A stretch of DNA of 10,466 bases from Bacteroidota bacterium (GCA_015222115.1 JADFUO010000217.1:1-10466), one strand, 5' to 3'; positions 1 through 6,927 are shown, counted from the stretch's first letter. Program-made: numbers and translations. Notes: generated from the letters alone by a model not told the origin.

Positions 1-899
1 AATTAAAATATAAAAGAGCCAAGGCTACCATGCAAGAAGTTGCTGCCACAAAAACCAAAACCGAAAGAAATTACCAGCAAATGCTTGATGTTTTGGCACA
101 ATTTACAGTAAAAGCTCCAAAATCAGGGATGGTGATTTACAGGCGTGGCTGGGACGGCAAAAAACAAGCTGTAGGAAGCCAGATAAGTGCATGGGACCCG
201 GTAGTTGCTACTTTACCAAATTTAAAAGAAATGATATCAAAAACCTATGTTAATGAAATTGATATCAGCAAAGTAAAAGAAGGTCAAAAAGTTGAAATCG
301 GTATTGATGCATTCCCGGAAAAGAGTTATACGGGAGTTGTAACCGAAGTGGCAAATATCGGCGAACAAATGCGAAATTCAAATGCCAAAGTATTTGAAGT
401 AATTATTGAAGTTAATGAATACGACTCAATACTTCGTCCTGCAATGACAACAAAAAATACAATCATTACAGACATTACCGACAGTGTTTTGTTTATCCCG
501 ATTGAATCTATTTATAACAACGACAGCCTTTCATTTGTATATACTTCAAATTCAAAAAAACATGTAATTACAGGTAAAAGCAATGAAAACGAAATAATAA
601 TCAAAGCCGGACTTGAGGAGGACGAAAAAATTTACCTTGCCCCTCCAATAAATGCTGAAAATTACAGATTAACAACTTTAGATACTGCAATTGTAAATAA
701 ATTTAAAAGATTAGATGAAATTCCTAAAAAGGAACCTGAAACAGATACAATTCAAGAATTTTTAAAAAAAATTAAGGGCGGTAATTTTCCTGCTGGGATG
801 AAAAATCTTAGCAAAGATGAATTGCAAAAGTTAATGAAAAAACAAGGTGGAAAACGTGGAGGACAAGGCGGTAAATCCGGAGAAAAACGCGGGAAATAA
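1..899 (+). CDS. Periplasmic adaptor (membrane fusion protein) of a MacAB/HlyD-type exporter, 5' end outside window
   Basis: The frame is open from base 3, so this is the C-terminal part of a longer protein; the ATG at 30 is internal. Numbering from that ATG, residues 1-20 look like the end of a helical hairpin. The barrel-sandwich half-motif follows at 33-60 (VKAPKSGMV, then VGSQISAWDPVVAT). Next comes a beta-barrel region (PNLKEMISKTYVNEIDISKV, then VEIGIDAFPEKSYTGVVTEVA) and a membrane-proximal domain to about residue 215. These are the hallmarks of RND/ABC periplasmic adaptors, which link an inner membrane transporter to a TolC channel. The last 75 residues are charged and end in a Gly/Lys/Arg-rich tail. 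The permease gene starts 27 bases downstream and a TolC-type gene follows, which fits a tripartite exporter. The substrate cannot be told. Confidence in the family is high; MacA-like is a better fit than RND-type because of the neighbouring FtsX permease. Confidence 0.9.
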   Translation, partial: LKYKRAKATMQEVAATKTKTERNYQQMLDVLAQFTVKAPKSGMVIYRRGWDGKKQAVGSQISAWDPVVATLPNLKEMISKTYVNEIDISKVKEGQKVEIGIDAFPEKSYTGVVTEVANIGEQMRNSNAKVFEVIIEVNEYDSILRPAMTTKNTIITDITDSVLFIPIESIYNNDSLSFVYTSNSKKHVITGKSNENEIIIKAGLEEDEKIYLAPPINAENYRLTTLDTAIVNKFKRLDEIPKKEPETDTIQEFLKKIKGGNFPAGMKNLSKDELQKLMKKQGGKRGGQGGKSGEKRGK

Positions 900-926
900 T
901 TATTATTCTAAATAAAACAAATTACT

Positions 927-2282
927 TTGGAACGATATATTCAAATATTAGTAATTGCACTTGAAGCAGTTCTTGCAAATAAATTCCGCTCGGTTTTAAC
1001 AGCACTGGGAATTATATTTGGTGTAGCTGCTGTTATCACTATGATGGCAATTGGAAATGGTGCAAAACAGGAAATCCTTGAACAAATTAAAATGGTTGGA
1101 GTTAACAACATTGTTATTACACCCATCATTGATTTTTCTTCAAACTCTGATGAAGAAGAGGAAGGAAAAACATTAAAGAGAAAATTTTCCCCCGGCCTTA
1201 CACTCAAAGATGCACAAAGCATTAAAGATATTATCCCAACAGTTGTCCGCGTTAGCCCTGAAGTTACTTACGACACATATATAATCAAAGACGGCAAAAG
1301 AAGTTCGGCTGTCTTGAATGGAGTAACACCCGATTTTTTTAAGGTTTATAATTTATCTATTCAGGAAGGTCAGATGTTTAATCAGAAACAATTGGAAAAC
1401 GGAAGCTCTGTTTGTATCATAGGTCCAAGCATCAAATCAAAATTTTTTCCACAGGAAAATCCAATTGGAAAATATATTAAATGCGGAAACATCTGGTTAA
1501 AGGTTATCGGAGTTTTAAAAACCATAAAATTCAATCAGGATGTATCTAAAGACTTAGGTATAAGCGACTATAATCAAAATATTTATGCTCCTATACAAAC
1601 ATTGTTATTACGATACAAAGACAGGTCGTTGATAAATGAAAGTTCTTTACGTGGTGGACAGAGTATGGTAATTTATGGCGGACGTTCTATATCAAGATTT
1701 TTCAGCAGCAGTGGTGGTGATGAATCAAATTTTAATCAGTTAGACAAAATAGTTGTACAGGTTGATGAAACAGAACAACTAACATCAACAACCCGGATAT
1801 TGAAAAAAATGTTAGAACGAAGGCATGAGGATGTACCGGACTTTGAAATAAAAGTTCCCGAATTGCTTCTAAAGCAGGAACAACGAACAAAAGATATTTT
1901 TAATATTGTTTTGGGTGCTATTGCAAGTATTTCGCTGATTGTAGGTGGAATAGGGATTATGAATATTATGCTTGCTTCGGTTATGGAACGCATCAGGGAA
2001 ATCGGAGTAAGAATGGCTACGGGCGCAAGAAAAAGCGATATTATTTTTCAGTTTCTTTCTGAAGCTACCCTGATAAGTATTACAGGCGGTTTTATCGGTA
2101 TTATTCTCGGTGTGGCTTTTTCAAAAATTATTATGAAAGCTACTGATATACTTACAATTGTTTCGCCTTTGTCAATAATTATATCATTTGGCGTTTCGGC
2201 TACTGTTGGAATTTTATTCGGATATATGCCTGCAAAAAAAGCAGCAAACCAGGATCCTGTGACATCTTTAAGACATGATTAA
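927..2282 (+). CDS. MacB/FtsX-family ABC transporter permease
   Basis: The 451-residue protein has the MacB permease layout. TM1 lies at about residues 22-44 (RSVLTALGIIFGVAAVITMM). A large periplasmic core domain spans about 50-320. A C-terminal FtsX domain has three membrane segments at about 326-350, 378-400 and 410-434. Family signatures visible are GGIGIMNIML, the coupling-helix region REIGVRMATGARKSDI, and the C-terminal PAKKAANQDPVTSLRHD. The start is TTG at 927, giving MERYIQ; no ATG fits the N-terminus, and the frame is closed by a stop at 909. There is no nucleotide-binding domain, unlike E. coli MacB, where it is fused, so a separate ATPase is expected, perhaps upstream of the window. 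The core domain carries an acidic run (DEEEE near residue 75) and a Ser/Gly-rich stretch at about 238-268. Together with the adaptor it should drive substrates from the periplasm into the TolC-type channel. Substrate unknown. Confidence 0.93.
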   Translation: MERYIQILVIALEAVLANKFRSVLTALGIIFGVAAVITMMAIGNGAKQEILEQIKMVGVNNIVITPIIDFSSNSDEEEEGKTLKRKFSPGLTLKDAQSIKDIIPTVVRVSPEVTYDTYIIKDGKRSSAVLNGVTPDFFKVYNLSIQEGQMFNQKQLENGSSVCIIGPSIKSKFFPQENPIGKYIKCGNIWLKVIGVLKTIKFNQDVSKDLGISDYNQNIYAPIQTLLLRYKDRSLINESSLRGGQSMVIYGGRSISRFFSSSGGDESNFNQLDKIVVQVDETEQLTSTTRILKKMLERRHEDVPDFEIKVPELLLKQEQRTKDIFNIVLGAIASISLIVGGIGIMNIMLASVMERIREIGVRMATGARKSDIIFQFLSEATLISITGGFIGIILGVAFSKIIMKATDILTIVSPLSIIISFGVSATVGILFGYMPAKKAANQDPVTSLRHD

Positions 2283-2296
2283 TTAGATTTATTATG

Positions 2297-2352
2297 GTTC
2301 TATGTTGAATACTATGGATGTTTCAATACTAAAGGGTTTCAGGTTCCAGGTT
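2297..2352. repeat. Intergenic direct repeat, copy A
   Basis: This copy begins GTTCTATGTTGAATA and matches 4197-4223 at 26 of 27 positions; the single difference is C at 2312 against T at 4212. Beyond that the copies diverge but keep a similar purine/T-rich tail (AAGGGTTTCAGGTT here, AAAGGTTCAAGGTTT in copy B). Both copies lie just after a stop codon, on the same strand, in the same operon. Function is unknown; it looks like a member of a dispersed intergenic repeat family. Confidence 0.75.
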
Positions 2353-2388
2353 ATAATTTACATAATCGTTCACAGAGTTAATAAATAA

Positions 2389-2416
2389 ATTGTTCAATTG
2401 TTTCATTGTTCAATTG
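2389..2416. repeat. Tandem 12-base repeat ATTGTTCAATTG
   Basis: ATTGTTCAATTG occurs at 2389-2400 and again at 2405-2416, exact, separated by TTTC, so the unit is 16 bases. It lies 19 bases before the ATG of the decayed four-helix-bundle frame. Similar CAAT/ATTG-rich words follow that frame (2580-2620) in roughly inverted orientation, suggesting that the frame and its flanks form one inserted unit. Confidence 0.7.
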
Positions 2417-2435
2417 CTGAAATACAACAAGTAAT

Positions 2436-2581
2436 ATGGAAAAAAAGTATTTACAACTCAATGATAAAGATGCCTATAAAATAGCTTTTAATTTAAGCAA
2501 TTATGTGTGGGAAATTGTTGTTAAATGGGACTGGTTTGCCAAAAGAACTTAACCAACTTATCAAATAAATTGAAAGTCTAA
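2436..2581 (+). pseudogene. Decayed four-helix-bundle protein gene (S23/23S rRNA intervening sequence protein family)
   Basis: An ATG at 2436 opens a 38-codon frame (stop 2550-2552) whose protein starts MEKKYLQLNDKDAYKIAF and continues NLSNYVWEIVVKWDWFAK. This strongly resembles the N-terminal helix of Bacteroidetes four-helix-bundle proteins, which are normally about 120 residues. After the shared N-terminus, the +1 frame reads TGLPKELNQLIK and then, after another shift, NKLKV and a stop at 2579-2581. Those pieces resemble the family's C-terminal end. The middle of the protein, including the usual GKQ...SIxxNIAEG region, is missing. I read this as one internal deletion plus a frameshift, so the product is not functional. 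The family match is from memory of the sequences and has not been searched. An alternative is a genuine 38-residue peptide, which I consider less likely. Confidence 0.7.
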
Positions 2582-2691
2582 CAATAGAGCAATATAGCAA
2601 TAGAACCATTATTCAATTGTACTTTAGATTTATGCCGTGAATGGTTATTAGTTTACGCATAAAAACATCATAGTACTAAAAAATATTTGAA

Positions 2692-4191
2692 ATGAAGAAC
2701 AAAACAAACGCTTTCTATTCAAGCATAATAATTTTGATTTATTTAACTTTGCAATCAGTTTGCCTGACAGCACAAACAGAAGTCAATCGTTTAACACTTA
2801 AAGATGTTATTTATATTGCCAGGCAACAATCGCCCGATGCATTGATAGCCAAGCACAGATTCAGAAGAAGCTACTGGGAATTCAGGACTTATAAAGCCGC
2901 TTATCTTCCTTCACTTAAGCTTGACGGAGTAATACCAAACCTTAACCGTTCAATAGACGGTATTACTCAACCCGACGGCAGTGAAGTTTATAAAGAAAGA
3001 AGCCTGGCAAGCTACTCTGCCGAAATGTCCATAAATCAAACCATTGGCTTTACAGGCGGTAGCTTATTTTTAAGATCAGGAATACAAAGATTAGATAATT
3101 TCGGTGACTCAACAGTAACATCATATCTATCAACTCCAATTAACATTGGCTATAGCCAACCTATTTTCAAATACAATCCTTATAAATGGGACAGAAAAAT
3201 TGAACCTTTAAAATATGATGAAGCTAAAAGAACTTATGTTGAAAATGTTGAACAAATATTAATAACAGCTACAAATTACTTTTTTAATTTATTACTGGCA
3301 CAAATTGAAAAAGATATTGCCAAAAAAAATCTCCATAATTACGATACACTCTATCATATTGCCAAGGGGCGATACAACCTCGGAAAAATCGCTGAAAACG
3401 AATTATTACAATTAGAGTTGAATCTTTTAAGAGCACAAGCATCCGTTGATAATGCAAACCTTTATTATGAAAATTATCTTTTCTTGCTAAGGTCATACTT
3501 AAGAATAAAAGATGATTATGATATTATTTTGATTCCTCCAACCAAAACATGGCATACTAATATTGATGTGAACAAAGCAATTTATGAAGCCAAAAAAAAT
3601 ACTTCAACCGGTTTAGCCTTTGAACGACGGTTACTTGAAGCCGAAAGCCAGGTAAATAAGGCAAAAATGGATAACAGATTTGATGCCGAACTTTATGCGG
3701 TGTTTGGGTTGACACAAACATCAGATGATATTAGAGAAGCTTATAAAAACCCATTGGATCAACAACAAGTAACACTGGGTATTCATCTACCAATTTTAGA
3801 CTGGGGGCTTGCAAAAGGCAAGATCAAAATGGCAGAATCAAGTCAGGAACTTATTAAAACATCTGTTGAACAGGAAAGGATTGATTTTGAACAAAATATA
3901 TTCTTAAATGTAATGCAGTTTAATATGCAGAAAAACCAATTGAAAATTGCAGCTAAAGCAGATACTGTTGCTCAAAAACGATTTGAAGTAACTCAGCAAA
4001 GATACATGATCGGAAAAATTAATGATGTTATGGAACTTTATATTGCCCAGATTGATAATGATAATGCCAAAAAATCTTATTTTTCAGCTTTGCAAAATTA
4101 TTGGATAAATTATTTTGAACTTCGTAAACTTACACTTTATGATTTTAAAAACGACAGATTGATTTTATTTAATATAAACGATATTCAATAA
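2692..4191 (+). CDS. TolC-family outer membrane efflux channel
   Basis: The 499-residue protein starts with a signal peptide (about residues 1-28, hydrophobic core SSIIILIYLTL, ending CLTAQ) and has no lipobox. Two outer-membrane-efflux-protein (OEP) repeats are visible. The first starts LTLKDVIYIARQQSPD at 34 and includes the helix with GRYNLGKIAENELLQLEL at 226-243. The second ends in RFEVTQQRYMIGKINDVMEL and YFSALQNYWINYFELRKL near the C-terminus. The strand-forming parts lie between the helices. The protein should form a trimeric barrel-plus-tunnel that completes the exporter begun by the adaptor and permease upstream. It is 409 bases from the permease, so it may have its own promoter. 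The ATG at 2692 directly precedes the signal peptide (MKNKTNAF) and has no clear Shine-Dalgarno, as usual in this phylum. Confidence 0.93.
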   Translation: MKNKTNAFYSSIIILIYLTLQSVCLTAQTEVNRLTLKDVIYIARQQSPDALIAKHRFRRSYWEFRTYKAAYLPSLKLDGVIPNLNRSIDGITQPDGSEVYKERSLASYSAEMSINQTIGFTGGSLFLRSGIQRLDNFGDSTVTSYLSTPINIGYSQPIFKYNPYKWDRKIEPLKYDEAKRTYVENVEQILITATNYFFNLLLAQIEKDIAKKNLHNYDTLYHIAKGRYNLGKIAENELLQLELNLLRAQASVDNANLYYENYLFLLRSYLRIKDDYDIILIPPTKTWHTNIDVNKAIYEAKKNTSTGLAFERRLLEAESQVNKAKMDNRFDAELYAVFGLTQTSDDIREAYKNPLDQQQVTLGIHLPILDWGLAKGKIKMAESSQELIKTSVEQERIDFEQNIFLNVMQFNMQKNQLKIAAKADTVAQKRFEVTQQRYMIGKINDVMELYIAQIDNDNAKKSYFSALQNYWINYFELRKLTLYDFKNDRLILFNINDIQ

Positions 4192-4196
4192 TTAAC

Positions 4197-4246
4197 GTTC
4201 TATGTTGAATATTATGGATGTTTTGATATATAAAAGGTTCAAGGTT
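4197..4246. repeat. Intergenic direct repeat, copy B
   Basis: This is the second copy of the repeat at 2297-2352, in the same orientation, beginning six bases after the channel gene's stop codon. The first 27 bases match copy A except for one position. The two copies therefore bracket the pseudogene debris and the channel gene. Confidence 0.75.
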
Positions 4247-4323
4247 TAAGCTAATAATTCTTTGAAATTTGATAATATCAAAACATTAAACTTTACCCGG
4301 AAAGCTCTAATAAATTTATTCTT

Positions 4324-5067
4324 ATGAAAAAAAATATATTCCTGTTTATCATAGCGTTGCTATTTATTACTCCTGCAATCACTTTTGCCCAAAAAAAATC
4401 TATTACTGCAGATGATAAAAGTTTTATGCTCGGTTTTTTACCAAAAATAATGGATGTTAATAAGGGTATTCTATCTGACAGAAATAATATCATTAAGCTA
4501 AAAAAACAATTTACAAATACAGGTAAACTTAGCAATGAAGAAGAAGTTTTTCTGTCGGAAATATCAGCTAAATATGGGATTAATTCTTTTAAATTGGATG
4601 ATAAAGGTGACAAGGATGTTTTGCAAAATGAGTTTAATGACCTGTTGATAAGAGTTGATATTATTCCAACCAAATTAGTAATGGCACAGGCAATCTGTGA
4701 GTCAGCATGGAGCAGATCGTACTTTGCTAAAAATGGAAACAACTATTTTGGCGTTCATTGCTATCATAAAGGTTGCGGCTTGGTTCCTTCAGGAGATAAA
4801 AACGCAGGGTTTGAAGTAAAATCATATCCAACTGTATTAGCAGGAATAACAGATTATATTCATATTCTGAATACGTGTTCAGCTTATGAGGGATTAAGGA
4901 ATATACGCGCCCAGTTGAGAAAATATAATCTGCCGCTTGACCCGTTAAAACTTGCTGAAGGTCTTTCACGATATTCTCAAAAAGGAGAAGAATATGTACA
5001 AATCCTTCAATCTCTTATCAATGAATATATTCCTGCGAATATTCAGGTGTTTATAAAGGAGAATTAG
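4324..5067 (+). CDS. Bax-like secreted glucosaminidase (peptidoglycan hydrolase)
   Basis: The 247-residue protein has a signal peptide (MKKNIFLFIIALLFITPAITFAQ, here split in thought as residues 1-23). A linker of about 90 residues follows, then a glucosaminidase domain (PF01832 type) at about 108-235. The catalytic segment is LVMAQAICESAWSRSYFAK, with Glu126 the probable general acid. The GNNYFGVHCYHKGCGLVP block (138-155) is the signature shared with E. coli Bax, and the length is near that of Bax (about 270). The family hydrolyses the beta-1,4 bond after N-acetylglucosamine in peptidoglycan, so the product probably trims the wall in the periplasm. Its actual substrate is inferred. The ATG at 4324 directly precedes the signal peptide. 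It follows the channel gene by 132 bases and converges on the PAP2 gene. Confidence 0.9.
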   Translation: MKKNIFLFIIALLFITPAITFAQKKSITADDKSFMLGFLPKIMDVNKGILSDRNNIIKLKKQFTNTGKLSNEEEVFLSEISAKYGINSFKLDDKGDKDVLQNEFNDLLIRVDIIPTKLVMAQAICESAWSRSYFAKNGNNYFGVHCYHKGCGLVPSGDKNAGFEVKSYPTVLAGITDYIHILNTCSAYEGLRNIRAQLRKYNLPLDPLKLAEGLSRYSQKGEEYVQILQSLINEYIPANIQVFIKEN

Positions 5068-5080
5068 ACAAATTAGACTC

Positions 5081-5923
5081 CTAATCAAATTTTACTATTA
5101 ATGAAACTCCATAACCATTATTAAAAGCAGTTGGCATTATCTGAATTTTTGATTTTCCAATCGAATTATTATAAATAGTTTTTCCAATAGCAATTCCTAA
5201 TACTGCCCCGACAAAAACATCGGAAGCCCAGTGTTCATCATCATTCAGGCGGGAAAGCCCTGTAAAACCGGCTAATGAATATGACAATATCGCTACCCAT
5301 TTTTTATCCTTATAAGTTGAAGCTAATACGGTTGCAATTGAAAAAGCAGTCATGGTACGACCCGAAGGGAAAGAAGTATATTTAATATCAGAAAAAGGTC
5401 CGTCCCAATTTTTCGGATAAGGAGGTACATCTTGGTAAGGGCGGTGGCGATGAGTTATTTGTTTTATAATCTGAGCAAACACTCTACTTATAATATAAGC
5501 TTTTACACCATTAAGTGCAGCAGCTTCGGCACGTTCGGCATTTTTTGTATTACCATATATATATAAAACCCCAAGAAACGGTAATGAATATAAACCACTG
5601 CCTAATGGGGTAAAAAAATATTTTGAAACATTATCTGTAAAATTACTCCTGTTACTTTGAAAAAATTTCCGTATTTGTTCATCTTGCGAATAAATTAAAA
5701 CAGTTGCACCAATGCAGGCAGTTGCAGTTAACCACTGTTTTTTGTTCCAATGGAATGGAGCTGTTACAATATCTCTTGAATCCGTTAAGTATGATTTAAA
5801 ATAATTTTTATTAAGCTTAACAGGTGAATATTTTAATAATAAGGTGTCATTTTGGGCATTAAGACTTAACGTATAATTTAAGATTAAAAAAATTACAGAA
5901 ACAATTTTAATCATTTTTTTCAT
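5081..5923 (-). CDS. PAP2-superfamily phosphatase with a PSGR variant motif
   Basis: I place the start at the ATG at 5923 (280 residues), because MKKMIKIVSVIFLILNY opens a proper signal peptide ending LNAQ. The frame stays open to an ATG at 5986, but those extra 21 codons are partly encoded by an inverted-repeat arm and precede the signal peptide. PAP2 motifs in the 280-residue numbering: K154-x6-R161-P162 (KQITHRHRP), then PSGR at 186-189 where the family has PSGH, then S224-R225 through H231 and D235 (SRLNDDEHWASD). The third motif, with the nucleophilic His, is complete. Several hydrophobic segments surround the motifs. The family removes phosphate from lipids such as phosphatidic acid, undecaprenyl pyrophosphate or lipid A; which one applies here is unknown. 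The Arg replaces the His thought to protonate the leaving group, so activity may be altered. The end is 13 bases from the convergent glucosaminidase gene. Confidence 0.88.
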   Translation of the reverse strand: MKKMIKIVSVIFLILNYTLSLNAQNDTLLLKYSPVKLNKNYFKSYLTDSRDIVTAPFHWNKKQWLTATACIGATVLIYSQDEQIRKFFQSNRSNFTDNVSKYFFTPLGSGLYSLPFLGVLYIYGNTKNAERAEAAALNGVKAYIISRVFAQIIKQITHRHRPYQDVPPYPKNWDGPFSDIKYTSFPSGRTMTAFSIATVLASTYKDKKWVAILSYSLAGFTGLSRLNDDEHWASDVFVGAVLGIAIGKTIYNNSIGKSKIQIMPTAFNNGYGVSLIVKFD

Positions 5924-5960
5924 CTCAGTATATTTCCAAATTATTAATGAGACCAATCGT

Positions 5961-6045
5961 ATAGCCATCGGATGACTACTTCTCAAAACCCTACTAAAAA
6001 AATTAAGCTATGTACCGGTAAATTAAAAAGTCATCCGATGGCTAT
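5961..6045. repeat. 85-base structure with perfect 17-base inverted ends
   Basis: Bases 5961-5977 (ATAGCCATCGGATGACT) are the exact reverse complement of 6029-6045, with a 51-base AT-rich interior. Each arm also holds its own short palindrome, CATC-G-GATG. The structure lies between the mazG stop and the PAP2 start. The interior has a run of A on the plus strand and contains TACCGGTA (6013-6020). The long loop argues against a simple terminator. A short non-autonomous element (MITE-like) or an exported-RNA hairpin family is possible. AT flanks both GCC-ends, but since AT is self-complementary this does not prove a target duplication. Confidence 0.7.
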
Positions 6046-6065
6046 TATTTTTAAAACATCTCATT

Positions 6066-6836
6066 TTATTCATGTTCTTTCGCTTCGTTCCAGTATTTAT
6101 CCATTTCATTCAGCGTCATATCATGTAAGGATTTCCCGAGCTTTTTAGATTCTTCTTCAAGATATTGAAAACGCCTGATAAATTTTTTATTTGTTCTTTC
6201 AAGGGCATCTTCAGGATTTACTTCAATAAAACGGGCATAATTTACAATAGCAAATAACAAATCTCCCAGTTCGTTTTCCATCTTATCTTTATTTTCCTTT
6301 TCTTCAACTTCTTTTTTCAGTTCATTCATTTCCTCAATTACTTTATCCCAAACCTGTTCGGGTTTTTCCCAGTCAAAACCAACTCCACTTGCTTTTTCCT
6401 GTATTCTGTATGCTTTTACCAATGGTGGCAGCGACAGAGGTACACCACCCAACACTGATTTGTTCCCTTCTTTTAATTTTATTTTTTCCCAATTATTCTT
6501 TACTTCATTTGCATCTTTTACTTCAACTTCACCGTAAATATGTGGGTGTCGGTTTATCAATTTTTCTGATATTCCTTTCAAAACATCCGCCATATCAAAT
6601 TCACCTGTCTCTGAAGCAATTTTAGCATAAAAAACTATATGAAGCATCATATCGCCTAATTCATTTTTTATTGCATTTATATCCTTCTCTAAAATAGCAT
6701 CTGATAATTCGTAAGTTTCTTCAATAGTAAGATATCTCAGGCTTTCAAAAGTCTGCTTTTTATCCCATGGACATTTTTCCCTTAACTTATCCATAATATC
6801 AAGTAATCGCTTAAAAGCAATTTGTTCTTTGTTCAT
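6066..6836 (-). CDS. mazG: Nucleoside triphosphate pyrophosphohydrolase MazG
   Basis: The 256-residue protein shows the two-domain MazG architecture. The N-terminal domain opens LLDIMDKLREKCPWDKKQT and has the metal-binding pattern E39-E40-x2-E43 (EETYE) with E59-x2-D62 (ELGD). The signature NRHPHIYGE is at 95-103. The C-terminal domain repeats the pattern with E168-E169-x2-E172 (EEMNE) and E189-x2-D192 (ELGD). The length is close to E. coli MazG (263). The enzyme is cytosolic and hydrolyses NTPs and dNTPs to monophosphates plus pyrophosphate, which is linked to nucleotide-pool cleaning and, in E. coli, to lowering (p)ppGpp effects. The ATG at 6836 gives MNKEQIAFKRLLDIM, the usual N-terminus. 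It is read in the same direction as the PAP2 gene 142 bases downstream, with the inverted repeat between them. I see no toxin-antitoxin partner (mazEF) beside it. Confidence 0.96.
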   Translation of the reverse strand: MNKEQIAFKRLLDIMDKLREKCPWDKKQTFESLRYLTIEETYELSDAILEKDINAIKNELGDMMLHIVFYAKIASETGEFDMADVLKGISEKLINRHPHIYGEVEVKDANEVKNNWEKIKLKEGNKSVLGGVPLSLPPLVKAYRIQEKASGVGFDWEKPEQVWDKVIEEMNELKKEVEEKENKDKMENELGDLLFAIVNYARFIEVNPEDALERTNKKFIRRFQYLEEESKKLGKSLHDMTLNEMDKYWNEAKEHE

Positions 6837-6858
6837 ATCCGGTTATTGTATTTTGTAA

Positions 6859-6927
6859 TTAAGAATTGTCTCGGCAAATTTCTTTTAACTCTTTATCAGA
6901 TAGTTGTTCTATGTTTTGCAAAAACAA
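6859..6927 (-). CDS. Possible 22-codon small ORF or gene-end remnant upstream of mazG
   Basis: Read on the minus strand from a TTG at 6927, the frame gives FLQNIEQLSDKELKEICRDN after the start, ending in a stop at 6859-6861, 22 bases before the mazG ATG. The composition (amphipathic, charged, few rare residues) looks more like real protein than the random AT-rich frames around it. However, an in-frame TAG lies two codons before the TTG and there is no ATG. It may be a leader peptide, or the end of an eroded gene. I do not recognise it. Confidence 0.2.
   Translation of the reverse strand: MFLQNIEQLSDKELKEICRDNS

Larger units (their letters stand above)
2283..2691. other. 409-base intergenic stretch inside the efflux locus, made of repeat and pseudogene debris
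   Basis: No intact gene is present. From left to right it holds one copy of an intergenic repeat (from 2297), a doubled 12-base motif (2389-2416), a decayed four-helix-bundle reading frame (2436-2581), and a low-complexity segment (2580-2620) rich in CAAT/ATTG-type words that partly mirrors the 12-base motif in inverted orientation. The last 70 bases before the channel gene show no convincing promoter. Adaptor, permease and channel genes of this kind often sit close together, so I infer that this material was inserted or accumulated between genes that once were adjacent. Confidence 0.6.

Noticed and set aside
941..1222. 93-codon minus-strand open frame inside the permease gene
   Set aside because: Antisense shadow of a well-supported permease; composition (Ser/Ile/Pro-rich) is typical of such shadows. 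The frames at 1736-1993, 3284-3496, 4727-4969, 6389-6625, 8406-8621 and 9364-9600 are rejected for the same reason.
2389..2416. Repeated ATTGTTCAATTG as the start of a CRISPR array
   Set aside because: There are only two copies, with a four-base spacer and no cas genes; it is a short tandem repeat.
4268..4282. Short palindrome TTTGAT-AAT-ATCAAA before the glucosaminidase gene
   Set aside because: A six-base stem in AT-rich DNA is expected by chance; it has no T-run for a terminator and no known operator match.
4293..4742. 149-codon minus-strand open frame opposite the glucosaminidase gene
   Set aside because: It lies almost wholly antisense to a clear glucosaminidase gene, has no family signature and is explained by the AT-rich codon use of the real gene.
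5068..5095. Possible shared terminator between the convergent glucosaminidase and PAP2 genes
   Set aside because: Only a four- to five-base GGAG/CTCC pairing with no good stem or T-run is visible in the 13-base gap.
5924..5986. N-terminal extension of the PAP2 protein to the ATG at 5986
   Set aside because: The extra 21 residues lie before a complete signal peptide and are partly encoded by an inverted-repeat arm, so the ATG at 5923 is the better start.
6066..6836. mazG as part of a toxin-antitoxin or defence module
   Set aside because: The protein is the full two-domain housekeeping MazG and has no mazE/mazF-like or nuclease gene beside it.
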